From positions 369,882-381,411 of the forward strand of contig NW_019091544.1 in assembly GCF_001949145.1 (NCBI RefSeq): DNA of 11,530 nucleotides, in the 5' to 3' direction. Positions 1 to 7,532 of this stretch are shown here, piece after piece. Source of the DNA: Acanthaster planci (lineage: Eukaryota > Echinodermata > Asteroidea > Valvatida > Acanthasteridae). A program made the position numbers and the translations under genes. A model generated the notes under the pieces. It had not been told where the DNA came from. It was given only the letters and a program-made list of their open reading frames with translations, and searched no databases. Within the stretch, counting starts at the first letter, position 1; each line of letters starts with the position of its first letter.

Positions 1-1009
1 AATATCAACAACATCCAACACGACAAGCAAGGAAGGATCCAGAACAACCTTTATGGAGGAAGAGGCTTTCAGTTATTTTTGGTGGGGCTGGTCAAAATTT
101 GCCAATTTTTTTATGTAACCTTTTATGACCTTTTGTTAAGGGGAGGCTAGTTTTGAAACACTTTTACATGTTTTTGGAAGGGAGAAATGCAATACACCAA
201 GCAAATCGATTTTTTATTAAGAAATTGGCTCCTTTTTCGTTGCCCCCGTCCCCAGCCATGGTCCGGCTTTGGAACTTAGAGCTTTTGAACACTAAGACCG
301 AAACATATAGCAGTATGTTTCACTTGATTTTTATTAATCAACACATTTTGGAATAATTTTCAACTTGTGTTCTTTTTTGAAATGTTAATTGTTTGATTTT
401 TTTTTCCATTTTTTGTGTCTTAAAACCGTCTGACGTCATATCACAGCCACTTGTTCATTTAATCTCTGATGATGCAATTATCATACTATAAAATAACACA
501 AACCTCGCATCGTCGAACGGCGGGATGAGTTCATGAAGAGTGAGAACATGGGTGCCCGTCTTTACCAGATGTACCACAAAACCTTTCTGTCAGAACTTTA
601 AATCTTTCAAGAATTTCTGGATTTTCAACTTTTGTTGGCAAATCTAGTGGTGATTCGCATAACGGTATGGTGTAGGCACTCACTGACGTCCTACCAGCCC
701 GTAATTGCCATATGGGATATCAGTCAAACATTATAGTTCTTGCAGGCTTACCGTAATATTGCAACTCAAATTGTGTGGTTTCCAATTTATGATTGAAATG
801 ATAATTTTACGTATTACATATAAAGGCAACTTCACTGAGTTATTAGATTAATACTACTATTGAAGGAATTTGAGCAGTACACTGAATTTAATACGAAAAT
901 GATAATCATCGCCAAGCTAAAATATATATCAAAAATTTCCTGTGCAGTCCCCGATTAGCGACTCGGCGTATGATTTTTGTGTTACGATAGAATTAACCCG
1001 GTGTGAGCA
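1..1009. other. 5' flanking DNA without a recognised gene
   Basis: This kilobase is AT-rich and stops are frequent in most frames. I see no recognisable protein domain, RNA gene or transposon. It contains one perfect CRE palindrome (431-438), a CRE-like TGACGTCC (684-691) and one short open frame of protein-like composition (497-601), described under findings. It holds a single ACATGT hexamer (about 165), in sharp contrast to the DNA after 1900. I infer upstream or intergenic sequence of the gene whose first coding exon is at 1359. Confidence 0.5.
431..438. promoter_or_regulatory. CRE palindrome TGACGTCA
   Basis: This is a perfect eight-base cAMP-response element, the consensus site for CREB/ATF bZIP dimers. 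It lies about 0.9 kb upstream of the putative first coding exon. A second perfect copy is at 1086-1093. Function is inferred from the consensus only. Confidence 0.35.
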
Positions 1010-1085
1010 GACTAGTTGGGAAAATCCGCGCCAAGCTGAAAGCAGCCTCGCTCTGGGGCGTGGCGCGTTGGTGGAGACCCGTCGA

Positions 1086-1093
1086 TGACGTCA
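1086..1093. promoter_or_regulatory. CRE palindrome TGACGTCA (proximal)
   Basis: This perfect CREB/ATF consensus lies about 270 bp upstream of the putative start codon, inside the CpG-richer block. CRE sites this close to CpG-type promoters are often functional, but here only the sequence match is seen. Confidence 0.4.
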
Positions 1094-1283
1094 CCAAATC
1101 TCATAACACAACCGAGTCACCAACACGCTGTGGTAATACTACACAAATCTAAAGGAGAAAACACCGCCGATTTCGAAATTTCATCGAATATTTGGAATTG
1201 ACTTCAGTACTAAGATAACTGTTGAATATTTGCGGTAGTATTACTTGAGTTGGCGTCGAAGGAAAGGTAGAGCTGACTGAGAT

Positions 1284-1331
1284 ATGGGCGGGAAATCCCG
1301 GCGTTCGGAGCCAATGGCGAATGAAAATTGA
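1284..1331 (+). other. Possible upstream ORF of 15 codons
   Basis: An ATG at 1284 opens a 15-codon frame that ends at TGA 1329-1331, 27 bases before the ATG at 1359. A second in-frame ATG at 1314 would give a five-codon version. The predicted peptide is MGGKSRRSEPMANEN. If the transcript begins upstream of 1284, this frame would lie ahead of the main coding start and could limit its translation. The transcription start is unknown, so this is conditional. Confidence 0.25.
1286..1299. promoter_or_regulatory. Overlapping GC-box/E2F-like and kappaB-like site
   Basis: The 14 bases GGGCGGGAAATCCC combine GGGCGG (GC box), GGCGGGAA (E2F-type, 1287-1294) and GGGAAATCCC (1290-1299), which fits the kappaB consensus GGGRNWYYCC exactly. 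Overlap of the sites would make binding mutually exclusive if they are used. If transcription starts upstream of it, this would be 5' UTR rather than promoter. Confidence 0.3.
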
Positions 1332-1358
1332 GTGTCGGTACTACAGAGTGTGTACATC

Positions 1359-1398
1359 ATGCCACGTCAAAAACAATCTAAACCGAAGGCGCTTAAAC
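1359..1398 (+). CDS. First coding exon of a FOG-motif zinc-finger co-repressor/transcription factor (partial)
   Basis: This is probably the first coding exon of a multi-zinc-finger nuclear regulator. It encodes MPRQKQSKPKALK and stops after one base of the next codon. Known family members start with MSRRKQ-x-K/N-P and also keep this peptide on a minute first exon: FOG/ZFPM (MSRRKQSKPRQIK), ZNF423/521 (MSRRKQAKPRSLK), SALL, BCL11A and TSHZ. In them the peptide binds RBBP4/7 and recruits the NuRD deacetylase complex. Here the K-Q-[SA]-K-P-[KR]-x-L-K core is shared and fits ZNF423/521 best by eye. Position 4 is Gln in place of the usual Arg. The start is fixed by an in-frame TGA at 1329-1331 and by the requirement of this motif for the extreme N-terminus. 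The exon ends at AAAC|GTAAGT, phase 1. No zinc-finger exon occurs in the window, so the paralogue cannot be named. The risk is that a 13-residue match is chance, but its placement, promoter-like context and donor argue against that. Confidence 0.6.
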
Positions 1399-1404
1399 GT
1401 AAGT
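1399..1404 (+). other. Splice donor GTAAGT closing exon 1
   Basis: GTAAGT is a full match to the U1 donor consensus on the intron side, followed by TTT. It leaves one C of a split codon (phase 1). A next exon beginning with GN would give Arg, as in FOG proteins, where the peptide continues ...K-R. Confidence 0.55.
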
Positions 1405-1499
1405 TTTCCGTTTATTTCATTCTTAAAGCCTTAAATTTTCACATTATACACATGATAATGTAATAGAGTGTTGATGAATAATATTGTTACAGTGTTATT

Positions 1500-1880
1500 A
1501 GCTTATTTCAGGGTTAAATATGTCGTGTTCCGCTCTGAATCTGGGGAAGAATTCGGGGAAATACCTCTCGCGTTAGAGTTGGGGTTCCCTCATTAGCTAT
1601 TGCGACATTCCCACCATGACGCGTCATCCCTCCGGAGGTCACTGCGCGGACGTGAATCACGACCGCTATTTCTGTGAAACCTGCCAATATTCTTCTGGAA
1701 TCCCAAGCATTCTAGTGATGTCACCATTATTCATGTTCATTTCTAGGGGTTCATGTACATTTTGTGTTGGTTTGGAAAATTTAAAACCGGTTTTTGACTG
1801 TGTGTTTTCGGCCCGACCGAGGGGGCGTGTTTACAGCTATAAGCTTTCACTAGAGACGCTGTAAGGAATGCTGTTTCATT
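1500..1880. other. CpG-richer early-intron block, no recognised gene
   Basis: Unlike the DNA around it, this block has frequent CpG (for example CTCGCG, GACGCGTC, CTGCGCGGACG). An open frame of 82 codons (1616-1864, plus strand) crosses it, with a single C-x2-C pair but no histidine pair, and I do not recognise it. A plausible 3' splice acceptor, CTTATTTCAG, ends at 1511. The block could be an extension of the promoter CpG island, an alternative first exon, or simply intron. Confidence 0.3.
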
Positions 1881-3266
1881 GACTGGTACAGGCGCGTGAT
1901 GTTTAGGCATCATGGACCCTGGCCTAGTACATGTACAGTACATGTACTTAGTAGTACATTTACAGTAGCACTGGTAGTAGAATAATCGGTACCTACATGT
2001 ACATGTACAGTACATGTGCTGTACATGTAAGTAGATGTACAGCAGCAAGGAGCTGGTTTACAATGTACTGTATATTTGCTGCTTGTCGGCAGATCTCTGT
2101 ACGTTTGTTCAGTCTTTCCAAAGAGGAAGGATGCCATTGACAGTTTTAGATAGGCACATACATGTACATGTATTTAATGAGGCAAAAAACATTAGGAAAG
2201 AGTCCATGATATCCATACATCACTTAAGTCTGTGTACAATTACAAATATCCTGAGCCTTAGTCTGAAAATGCTTCATTATTTTTCCTGCTGCATTGACAT
2301 GTGTAATATCACTTTCTGATGGCTGATAAGCCACTGCATGGGAATTAAAATACAGGTACAGATTGTACATGAGCTGATCGGACCAACATACACCAAGTCA
2401 CTATGTGAAAGTGCACATCTAATGAAGAAATGTAGGGGTTTTTTTACCTCCACATTTGTATACTATCAGAATATCAGTTTACCAAAAGCAATCTTTCTTA
2501 ATTTGAATATTTGATCAGCTGCTGAATATTCAGGTTTTGGTGTGAATATTGCAAGTGAATGAAGTCAAAGACAGTTTTGTTTTCTAAAATTTTGAGCCTC
2601 TTATTTGCTATAGAATAGTGAGAGGGATATTTTTTAACAATAAAACGCTCAGCTGTTTGTGTTGCAGTGCAAGTGGCCATCATTAGTTTTGATCCAAAAC
2701 CCTAATATCTCACATCACAAGCATTAGACACAGTACACCTATTGAATTATTTGAATTCATCAGTTCTCACTCATGATGTATTAAAATTAAGAGTGGGCCA
2801 GGTTTTCATGATACATGTACATATAGTGCCATGGCTGTGACACATGCTACAAGTATATGTAATATAATGTACATACATACACGTACATGTACGTGTGTAC
2901 AGTACATGTACTTGTACCTGGAGTATACATGTATGTAGTATTTCTTAAATGAATATTCATGAAATATTCTGTTTTGTTTTATTTTGTAGCCATACATTAA
3001 CATGTAATTTTCCCTATTTAGTTTGTTTTGTGTTTTCCCCATGATTTCTTTTCAAGTAGGTTGAAAGGTGTTTGATACCGAGAGATTGTGCACAGTGCAT
3101 GAAATTAGGCCAACCAATATTTACATGATCAATGTGATAGGATGATAAGGTCACATGATAGCACACTCTTAGGACTATAGTTTAATTTCCATGTTAAGCA
3201 CAAACACAGATTAAAAAAAAAGAAGATTTTTAATTTGGGACTTTTACCTTTGCATTTCCTTCAGAT

Positions 3267-3312
3267 TTTGCCCAACCACTTCTTCTTTGGTGGGGCAAAT
3301 AAGAGAAGTGGT
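3267..3312 (+). other. Interleaved inverted repeats (H-type pseudoknot topology)
   Basis: TTTGCCC (3267-3273) is complementary to GGGCAAA (3293-3299). ACCACTTCT (3275-3283) is complementary to AGAAGTGGT (3304-3312). The two pairings interleave with linkers of one, nine and four bases, which is the order of an H-type pseudoknot. A simple hairpin using GCCC/GGGC plus CAC/GTG is an alternative fold. No known RNA family is recognised. Confidence 0.3.
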
Positions 3313-3747
3313 CAGAAAATGGCAGACGTCTGATGGTAATTTCACGCTGTGTGCCCCCTTAAATGAACCCCAGTTTAGATCTAAGGACTAAGTGTTAAAT
3401 GTATGACTCAGAATCAACCCTCATTTAGTTTTTTTCATGTACTTTACATGTACTGGTAGTTCTGTTCACCGCAGAATTATGTGTGGAGAGCATTGTATGG
3501 TGTACATGTAGGTTCATGAACAGTAAATTGTACATTGTATATGTACATGTACAAGTGTCATTGATCAATGCATACATTTTCATTACAAACAAGAACTGTA
3601 CCTGTATGTAGACCTTGCTTACAGACATGATGCCTGTAAATTTAACATCTACTGTACATCAAGAACTGGTACAGTTTTATACATTTCTTTCTGCTAGATG
3701 TCAGTAGTATCCCCTGGCCACAATGATTTGATTTACATGTATACGTT

Positions 3748-3852
3748 TATGGACTCATGGCCCCATTATGTAAACATGTATACATGATGTATACATTGTA
3801 CATGTACATGTATGTACTGTATGGACTCATGGCCCCATTATGTATACATGTA
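3748..3852 (+). repeat. Partial tandem duplication, period 72 bp
   Basis: A 25-bp segment containing GGACTCATGGCCCCATTATG occurs perfectly at 3748-3772 and again at 3820-3844. The match continues with one mismatch to 3780 and 3852. The bases between are TACATGTA-type repeat, suggesting slippage or unequal exchange through the palindromic hexamers. Confidence 0.8.
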
Positions 3853-3971
3853 CACTTTCTTTGGCTTTTTTGGCCATTGTTTATAATTTGTTATACATAC
3901 ATGTACATGTACATGTACTTGTATTTATGATACTTACTGTAAATGAATTTTCTGAAAAAATACACCCTGAC

Positions 3972-3985
3972 TTTTTTTTTTTTTT
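3972..3985 (+). repeat. Poly-T tract (14 T)
   Basis: This is a simple homopolymer run followed by AAATTAATT. It could be the poly(A) end of a minus-strand retrocopy, but no recognisable body adjoins it. Confidence 0.8.
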
Positions 3986-5086
3986 AAATTAATTGTGGAG
4001 CTACTGTAAATGTACATGTGATATACAGTATACATGTACGAGCAGCATACTGGTACGTGTACATGTAGAGTCAGTTGTCCTGGATGTTACATGTAGCTCT
4101 CTGTTTTGCTTTACATTGTGACAATTTGACTAATTTGTAATTTTTAAAATGAAGTTTGTGTGAAATTTACAAGAAACCTTATTGCATGATGCTACATGTA
4201 CCGGGTATGATTAGGAATTTTTTTCTGTGATACAATTCTCATACATGTACATGTATCTTCAAAGAATTTCCAGTCATGCACTGTTACCATTGAGCTGCCT
4301 GGTTCACGTACATGTTTATATTTCATGGTACAATATGATGCTGAGGTACATGTACATGTAGTTATGATACTGTACATACATGTTCATACACGTGTATCTC
4401 TGCATACATGTACATGTATGTACAAGCCAACTATACAGGCTATATGGGTCATGTGACTGGATGTTAATGAATCGGAAAGCTTGATTTCACTGGATGATGA
4501 CACACTCACCTAAAAATAGAACCAATGTGGATTCACAAGACAAACAGTGAAGGGACAACTAACCCTTCTGGTGGTACAGATACAATATGGCAGTGTAAAT
4601 GAAGCCTGTGACTTCATCGTATATGTACATGTATGTGTACTCACATGTGTGCCCGTGAGAAATCTGTATTCTGTGTGTTAACCTCCGATATTACTCATCA
4701 TTGTGTTCACTGTTTAACTGTACAGTTTCACTTTTACTACTTACTGCTATGTGTAGCTGAATTGCAGATCATCTGACCATGAATGCTAACAAGTCAACTG
4801 AATTGTACATGTAAATTGATTTTAACAAATTAGGTATTCGAGTTGTTTGCTTGTCACTTCACATACATACTGACATACGTGTAAGTAAATGTACATCTAT
4901 GTGGTCTGTAACATTATGTTACAGAGCACATACATTTGTACCCATTTATACATGTAGCATTCCCTGTTTTTGTATCATGTGCAACAGGGAAGGCAGTTTC
5001 AATTTACCGGTAATTTAAAATTTTGTTCGCAACTGATTGCCAAGCCAAAGTACTGGTGTTTATGTACATGTACATGTAGCCTTTGA

Positions 5087-5248
5087 TCAAGGTGTCCGCG
5101 GCGAAATGGATCGTCGCTCAAGAACGAGGAGCTGGAGGAGACTGGATTAAGCACCAAACCAACGCATGAAGAAAGACTGCACAACGAACTGCATGCACGT
5201 TCTGCATGTAGTTTATGTTTTTCTTTACATTTGCTACCGGTTTGGAGC
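5087..5248 (+). pseudogene. Open frame with a SAP-like motif (uncertain)
   Basis: A 53-codon plus-strand frame runs from a TGA at 5084 to a TAG at 5246. Its middle (about 5117-5191) reads LKNEELEETGLSTKP and then THEERLHNEL. That resembles the two-helix SAP DNA-binding motif, in which an L-K-x-E-L helix, then G-L, then T-K-x-x-x, is followed by an E-x-L-x-x-x-L helix. The expected glycine after STK is a proline. There is no clear start or downstream continuation. It lies in the same TACATGTA-free kilobase as the helicase relic at 5349-5580 and may come from the same inserted unit. Chance resemblance is quite possible. Confidence 0.25.
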
Positions 5249-5348
5249 AGATAGGATATGTATGGGCAGAAGTCTCCACCAATCAAAATGATCACCTCTA
5301 TCGTGTATGTAATAATTATTCATCATTACAATGGCATGCATATTCAAC

Positions 5349-5580
5349 ATGGCGTCCTTTCTGGCAATGATGTAAGCTCTAGACCACAATCTCTTCCAGA
5401 ATTGCCTCAAATATGCAGCACCGAAGCTTGGGATTCCAATTGACAAATTGAAACCACAGCAAATGTTGGCCCTGAAGGCTGTTCTTGAGGGTAAAAACGT
5501 ATTTGTCAATCTTCTAACTAGATGGATATGGCAAAAGTTTCAAATACCAGGCTGTGCCGTTTTGCAGCGGCTTCATGAAC
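5349..5580 (+). pseudogene. Broken N-terminal exon of a RecQ-like superfamily 2 helicase
   Basis: The plus strand encodes LGIPIDKLKPQQMLALKAV followed by LEGKNVFVNL, the motif-0 (L-K-P-x-Q) and pre-Walker segment typical of RecQ-like DNA helicases. GYGKS of the Walker A (ATP-binding) loop follows at 5524-5538, but in a different frame: four bases (5520-5523, AGAT) separate the two halves. Reading after the shift continues into a plausible F-K-Y-Q-x-x-P stretch up to 5580. Upstream, ATGGCG at 5349 is in frame but a TAA at 5373-5375 intervenes. The block is flanked by an acceptor-like TCTTCCAG (ending 5399) and a perfect donor GTAAGT (5581-5586), so it looks like a genomic copy of an exon and not a processed retrocopy. 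Helicase motifs Ia to VI are absent. I call it a pseudogene fragment; a sequence error at the four-base shift would revive part of it. Confidence 0.55.
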
Positions 5581-6630
5581 GTAAGTAGCCTAGACATGCT
5601 TGGACTACTTAGCCCCCAAAACACGATTGGTTCAGAGAAATGTGAATAATTCATAACATTAGCATAATAATTGAATAATTCAAATAAACCACTGGAAACA
5701 AAGCTCCAACATGTCCAAAGTCGCTTGCGGTGGCAGGCACAGTCCATGACAGCTCGGCTACTGCATGCGCATACATGGTTAATTTTGGACTTGCATTCAG
5801 TTCGGCGTGTGGTCTTCACTATCCGTTTTGCCGTGGGCGCCTTGATTAAGGGCAAATGTTTATGAAGTTAATGCTTCAAGTGTCATTTGTTTGTTTTGTA
5901 AATATGCAGATTTTTTAGAAAGGTTTTGTGATTTTGTAGAAAAAACAGGGAAATTTAGATAACAGAATATGGAAAGAAACACTTGAACATTTACGTACCA
6001 TGCTCGTTTGCAGGTTGTCATTTTCTTTCCCCTGAATTTATTCCTTGCAAAGTAAAAATTTCATTCATCAATTTTGCAGTATGTACATGTACAGTGTATT
6101 TCTGGTGTAGTGGAAGAGTCCACTGAATACCTGTAGGGTGCTGAATTTTGGTACATATGTTGAAACTTAGAATGAATGAGAGGGGGAGACAGAGTGTTTA
6201 ATGATTTAATGTTTCGAAATAGATTTTGTCACCGTTTGCATGTACATGGTTGAATTGAATATTGTGCTTTAATTTATTAAGTTATTACCTGTGCTTGCTT
6301 ATTAAATATTAACTTTTAGCAGGTTGAGCATTGGTAGGCACCTGTCACTGTAACAGAGAGTAGAGTAGTCACTAGTAGAGGAAAGTCAACAAAATGTGGT
6401 GACGCTGTGGCCTTTGGAACTATTAATTTGAATGAGACTCTGGACTGAGAAAAGATGGGCACTTAAACTGCTAGCACAGAAAAATGGACTACAGATTTGT
6501 TGTACGTGTACACATACATGTACTGGTATATCCTCATTTCTGTCATTAAATAACTGTGTCCCAGTGACTGAAGTTTGAGAATGGCACAATGTACATGTAC
6601 AGTACTTGTGTATCTAGGGGAAAGTGTAAT
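5581..6630. other. Unassigned intronic DNA
   Basis: From 5581 to about 6080 the sequence is AT-rich, lacks the TACATGTA motif and looks like the intron side of the copied helicase exon. From 6081 to 6630 scattered TACATGTA sites return (6083, 6514, 6592). Short open frames on both strands show no recognisable domain. I see no gene, RNA or transposon here. Confidence 0.4.
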
Positions 6631-6842
6631 CCTATGTCATGGTTCATGACTGGTGATAAGAGGGTCAGGGGTTCAAATCCAGCTGGTTGCTGTACATTGT
6701 ACATTTGTAGAAGTGGAGGTTGTGGCCTTTGGGCATGTCCTGCATTTGCCTTTCTCCATGCAGGAGCACCTAAGTATACATCTTGTTTGGCACAATTCCA
6801 AACTCATCCCACATTGCAGACGACATTAAATGAGAGCATACA
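6630..6842 (+). mobile_element. tRNA-derived SINE remnant
   Basis: GATAAGAGGGTCAGG leads into GGTTCAAATCC (6670-6680), an RNA polymerase III B-box in its usual tRNA T-loop form. Downstream come TTGTGGCCTTTGGGC, GCATTTGCCTTTCTCCA and CAGGAGCACCTAAGTAT. I recognise these as the body of a tRNA-derived SINE type common in marine invertebrate genomes (CTTGGGCAAG...CATTTGCCTCTCTCCACCCAGG). It ends near ACATTAAATGAGAGCATA. The A-box half is degraded and TGTACATTGTACATTTG has grown inside it, so the copy is old. Family assignment is from memory of the pattern and not from a search. Confidence 0.5.
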
Positions 6843-6923
6843 TGTATGAATGCAGATGAATTTTGTCTGTACAGGTAACATGTACAGTACAATCTTTGTA
6901 CAGTCCTCATATAGTGCAGCGCC

Positions 6924-7532
6924 ATGACTGTCAGCTTTACGAGACAACCACATAGACTGGAGCAACTCCATATCGCGGACACAGTTCTACAAGAAAACGC
7001 ATCCCATCGCATCCTGGGTGTTATAGTGCAGGCAGACCTTAAATGGGATGCCCACATCCAGAATATAATATCTCCTGCCAACAAAAGACTGTATATGTTA
7101 AAGACACTGAAGCCTTTTTGCCTACCTGTAAATGATTTGGTCTCCATTTATCTTGGCTATATTAGGCCATTGTTAGAATATGCCACTCCAGTATGGAATT
7201 TTAGCCTCACGTTGAAACATGTTACAGCTCTGGAAAATTTCCAGAAAAGGGTTTGCAAAATTATCCTTGGCAATGAATACAATGGTTATGATGAGGCACT
7301 TGTTTCGTGTGGCATTCTCAGTCAAAGGCGAAACCAATTGTGCATTAAGTTTGGTCAGTCTCTGCTCACCTCAAAGCATTTTAGTACTTGGATTCCTCTG
7401 ACTCGTCATCTGTCACATGGTCGTCAGTTAAGAAATTTTACAACTATAACAGTGCCTTTCTGTCGTACAAGGAGGTATCAGAACAGCCCTTTTGTAGGAT
7501 TGATAAAGCTGCTTAACAGTGTGTCTGACTAA
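6924..7532 (+). pseudogene. LINE reverse transcriptase, C-terminal (thumb/linker) fragment
   Basis: A 202-codon open frame ends at a natural TAA. It carries, in order, HRILGVIVQADLKWDAHI (residues about 29-46), NKRLYMLKTLK, YIRPLLEYATPVWN, LENFQKRVCKIILG, YDEAL and QRRNQLCIKF. This is the conserved string that follows the catalytic YxDD palm in CR1, L2 and related LINE ORF2 proteins. The palm itself, the fingers and the endonuclease domain are missing because of 5' truncation, so the fragment cannot be active. The ATG at 6924 is an internal methionine and not the family's start; an in-frame TAG lies 12 bases upstream. The frame has no internal stop, which suggests a fairly young copy. Confidence 0.85.

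Larger units (their letters stand above)
1010..1358 (+). promoter_or_regulatory. Promoter-proximal / 5' UTR block of the FOG-motif gene
   Basis: CpG dinucleotides are visibly more frequent here than in the flanks, especially at 1026-1095 and 1286-1320. Recognisable sites are a perfect CRE (1086-1093), an overlapping GC-box/E2F-like and kappaB-like element (1286-1299), and a CCAAT box (1311-1315). There is no TATA box I would defend, which suits a CpG-type promoter. The transcription start cannot be placed, so part of this block is probably 5' UTR. The block ends at the first ATG that opens the FOG-like peptide; an in-frame TGA at 1329-1331 excludes a longer N-terminus in this exon. Confidence 0.45.
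1920..5080. repeat. First TACATGTA palindrome field
   Basis: The DNA is studded with the self-complementary hexamer ACATGT, usually as TACATGTA or GTACATGTAC, singly or as two to three head-to-tail copies of period 6. Dense clusters are at 1924-2042, 2810-2935, 3733-3860, 3895-3920, 4010-4075 and 4235-4420. Spacers are unique AT-rich sequence. Short open frames here on the minus strand, rich in Cys, Thr, His and Val, are translations of the repeat and not genes. Stretches 2345-2810 and 3050-3435 lack the motif and I see no gene in them. Confidence 0.85.

Noticed and set aside
153-356. 67-codon plus-strand frame near the window start
   Set aside because: Starts at a non-ATG codon, AT-rich composition and no recognisable motif; compatible with chance.
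1616-1864. 82-codon plus-strand frame with FCETCQ suggesting a zinc finger
   Set aside because: Only one C-x2-C pair is present and no matching His/Cys pair follows at zinc-finger spacing. There is no acceptor in the right place and no recognised homology.
1743-2137. Overlapping minus-strand open frames rich in Cys, Thr, Tyr and His
   Set aside because: They translate the TACATGTA repeat (codons for C, T, M, Y, V, H) and show no domain, so they are artefacts of repeat composition.
5234-5509. Minus-strand 91-codon frame across the helicase block
   Set aside because: It is the shadow of the plus-strand RecQ-like coding remnant; the recognisable motifs are on the plus strand.
5514-5855. Minus-strand 113-codon frame
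   Set aside because: It overlaps the plus-strand Walker A segment and its donor; no domain or conserved motif is visible in the product.
6770-7147. Minus-strand 125-codon frame
   Set aside because: Antisense shadow of the LINE reverse transcriptase fragment and the SINE end.
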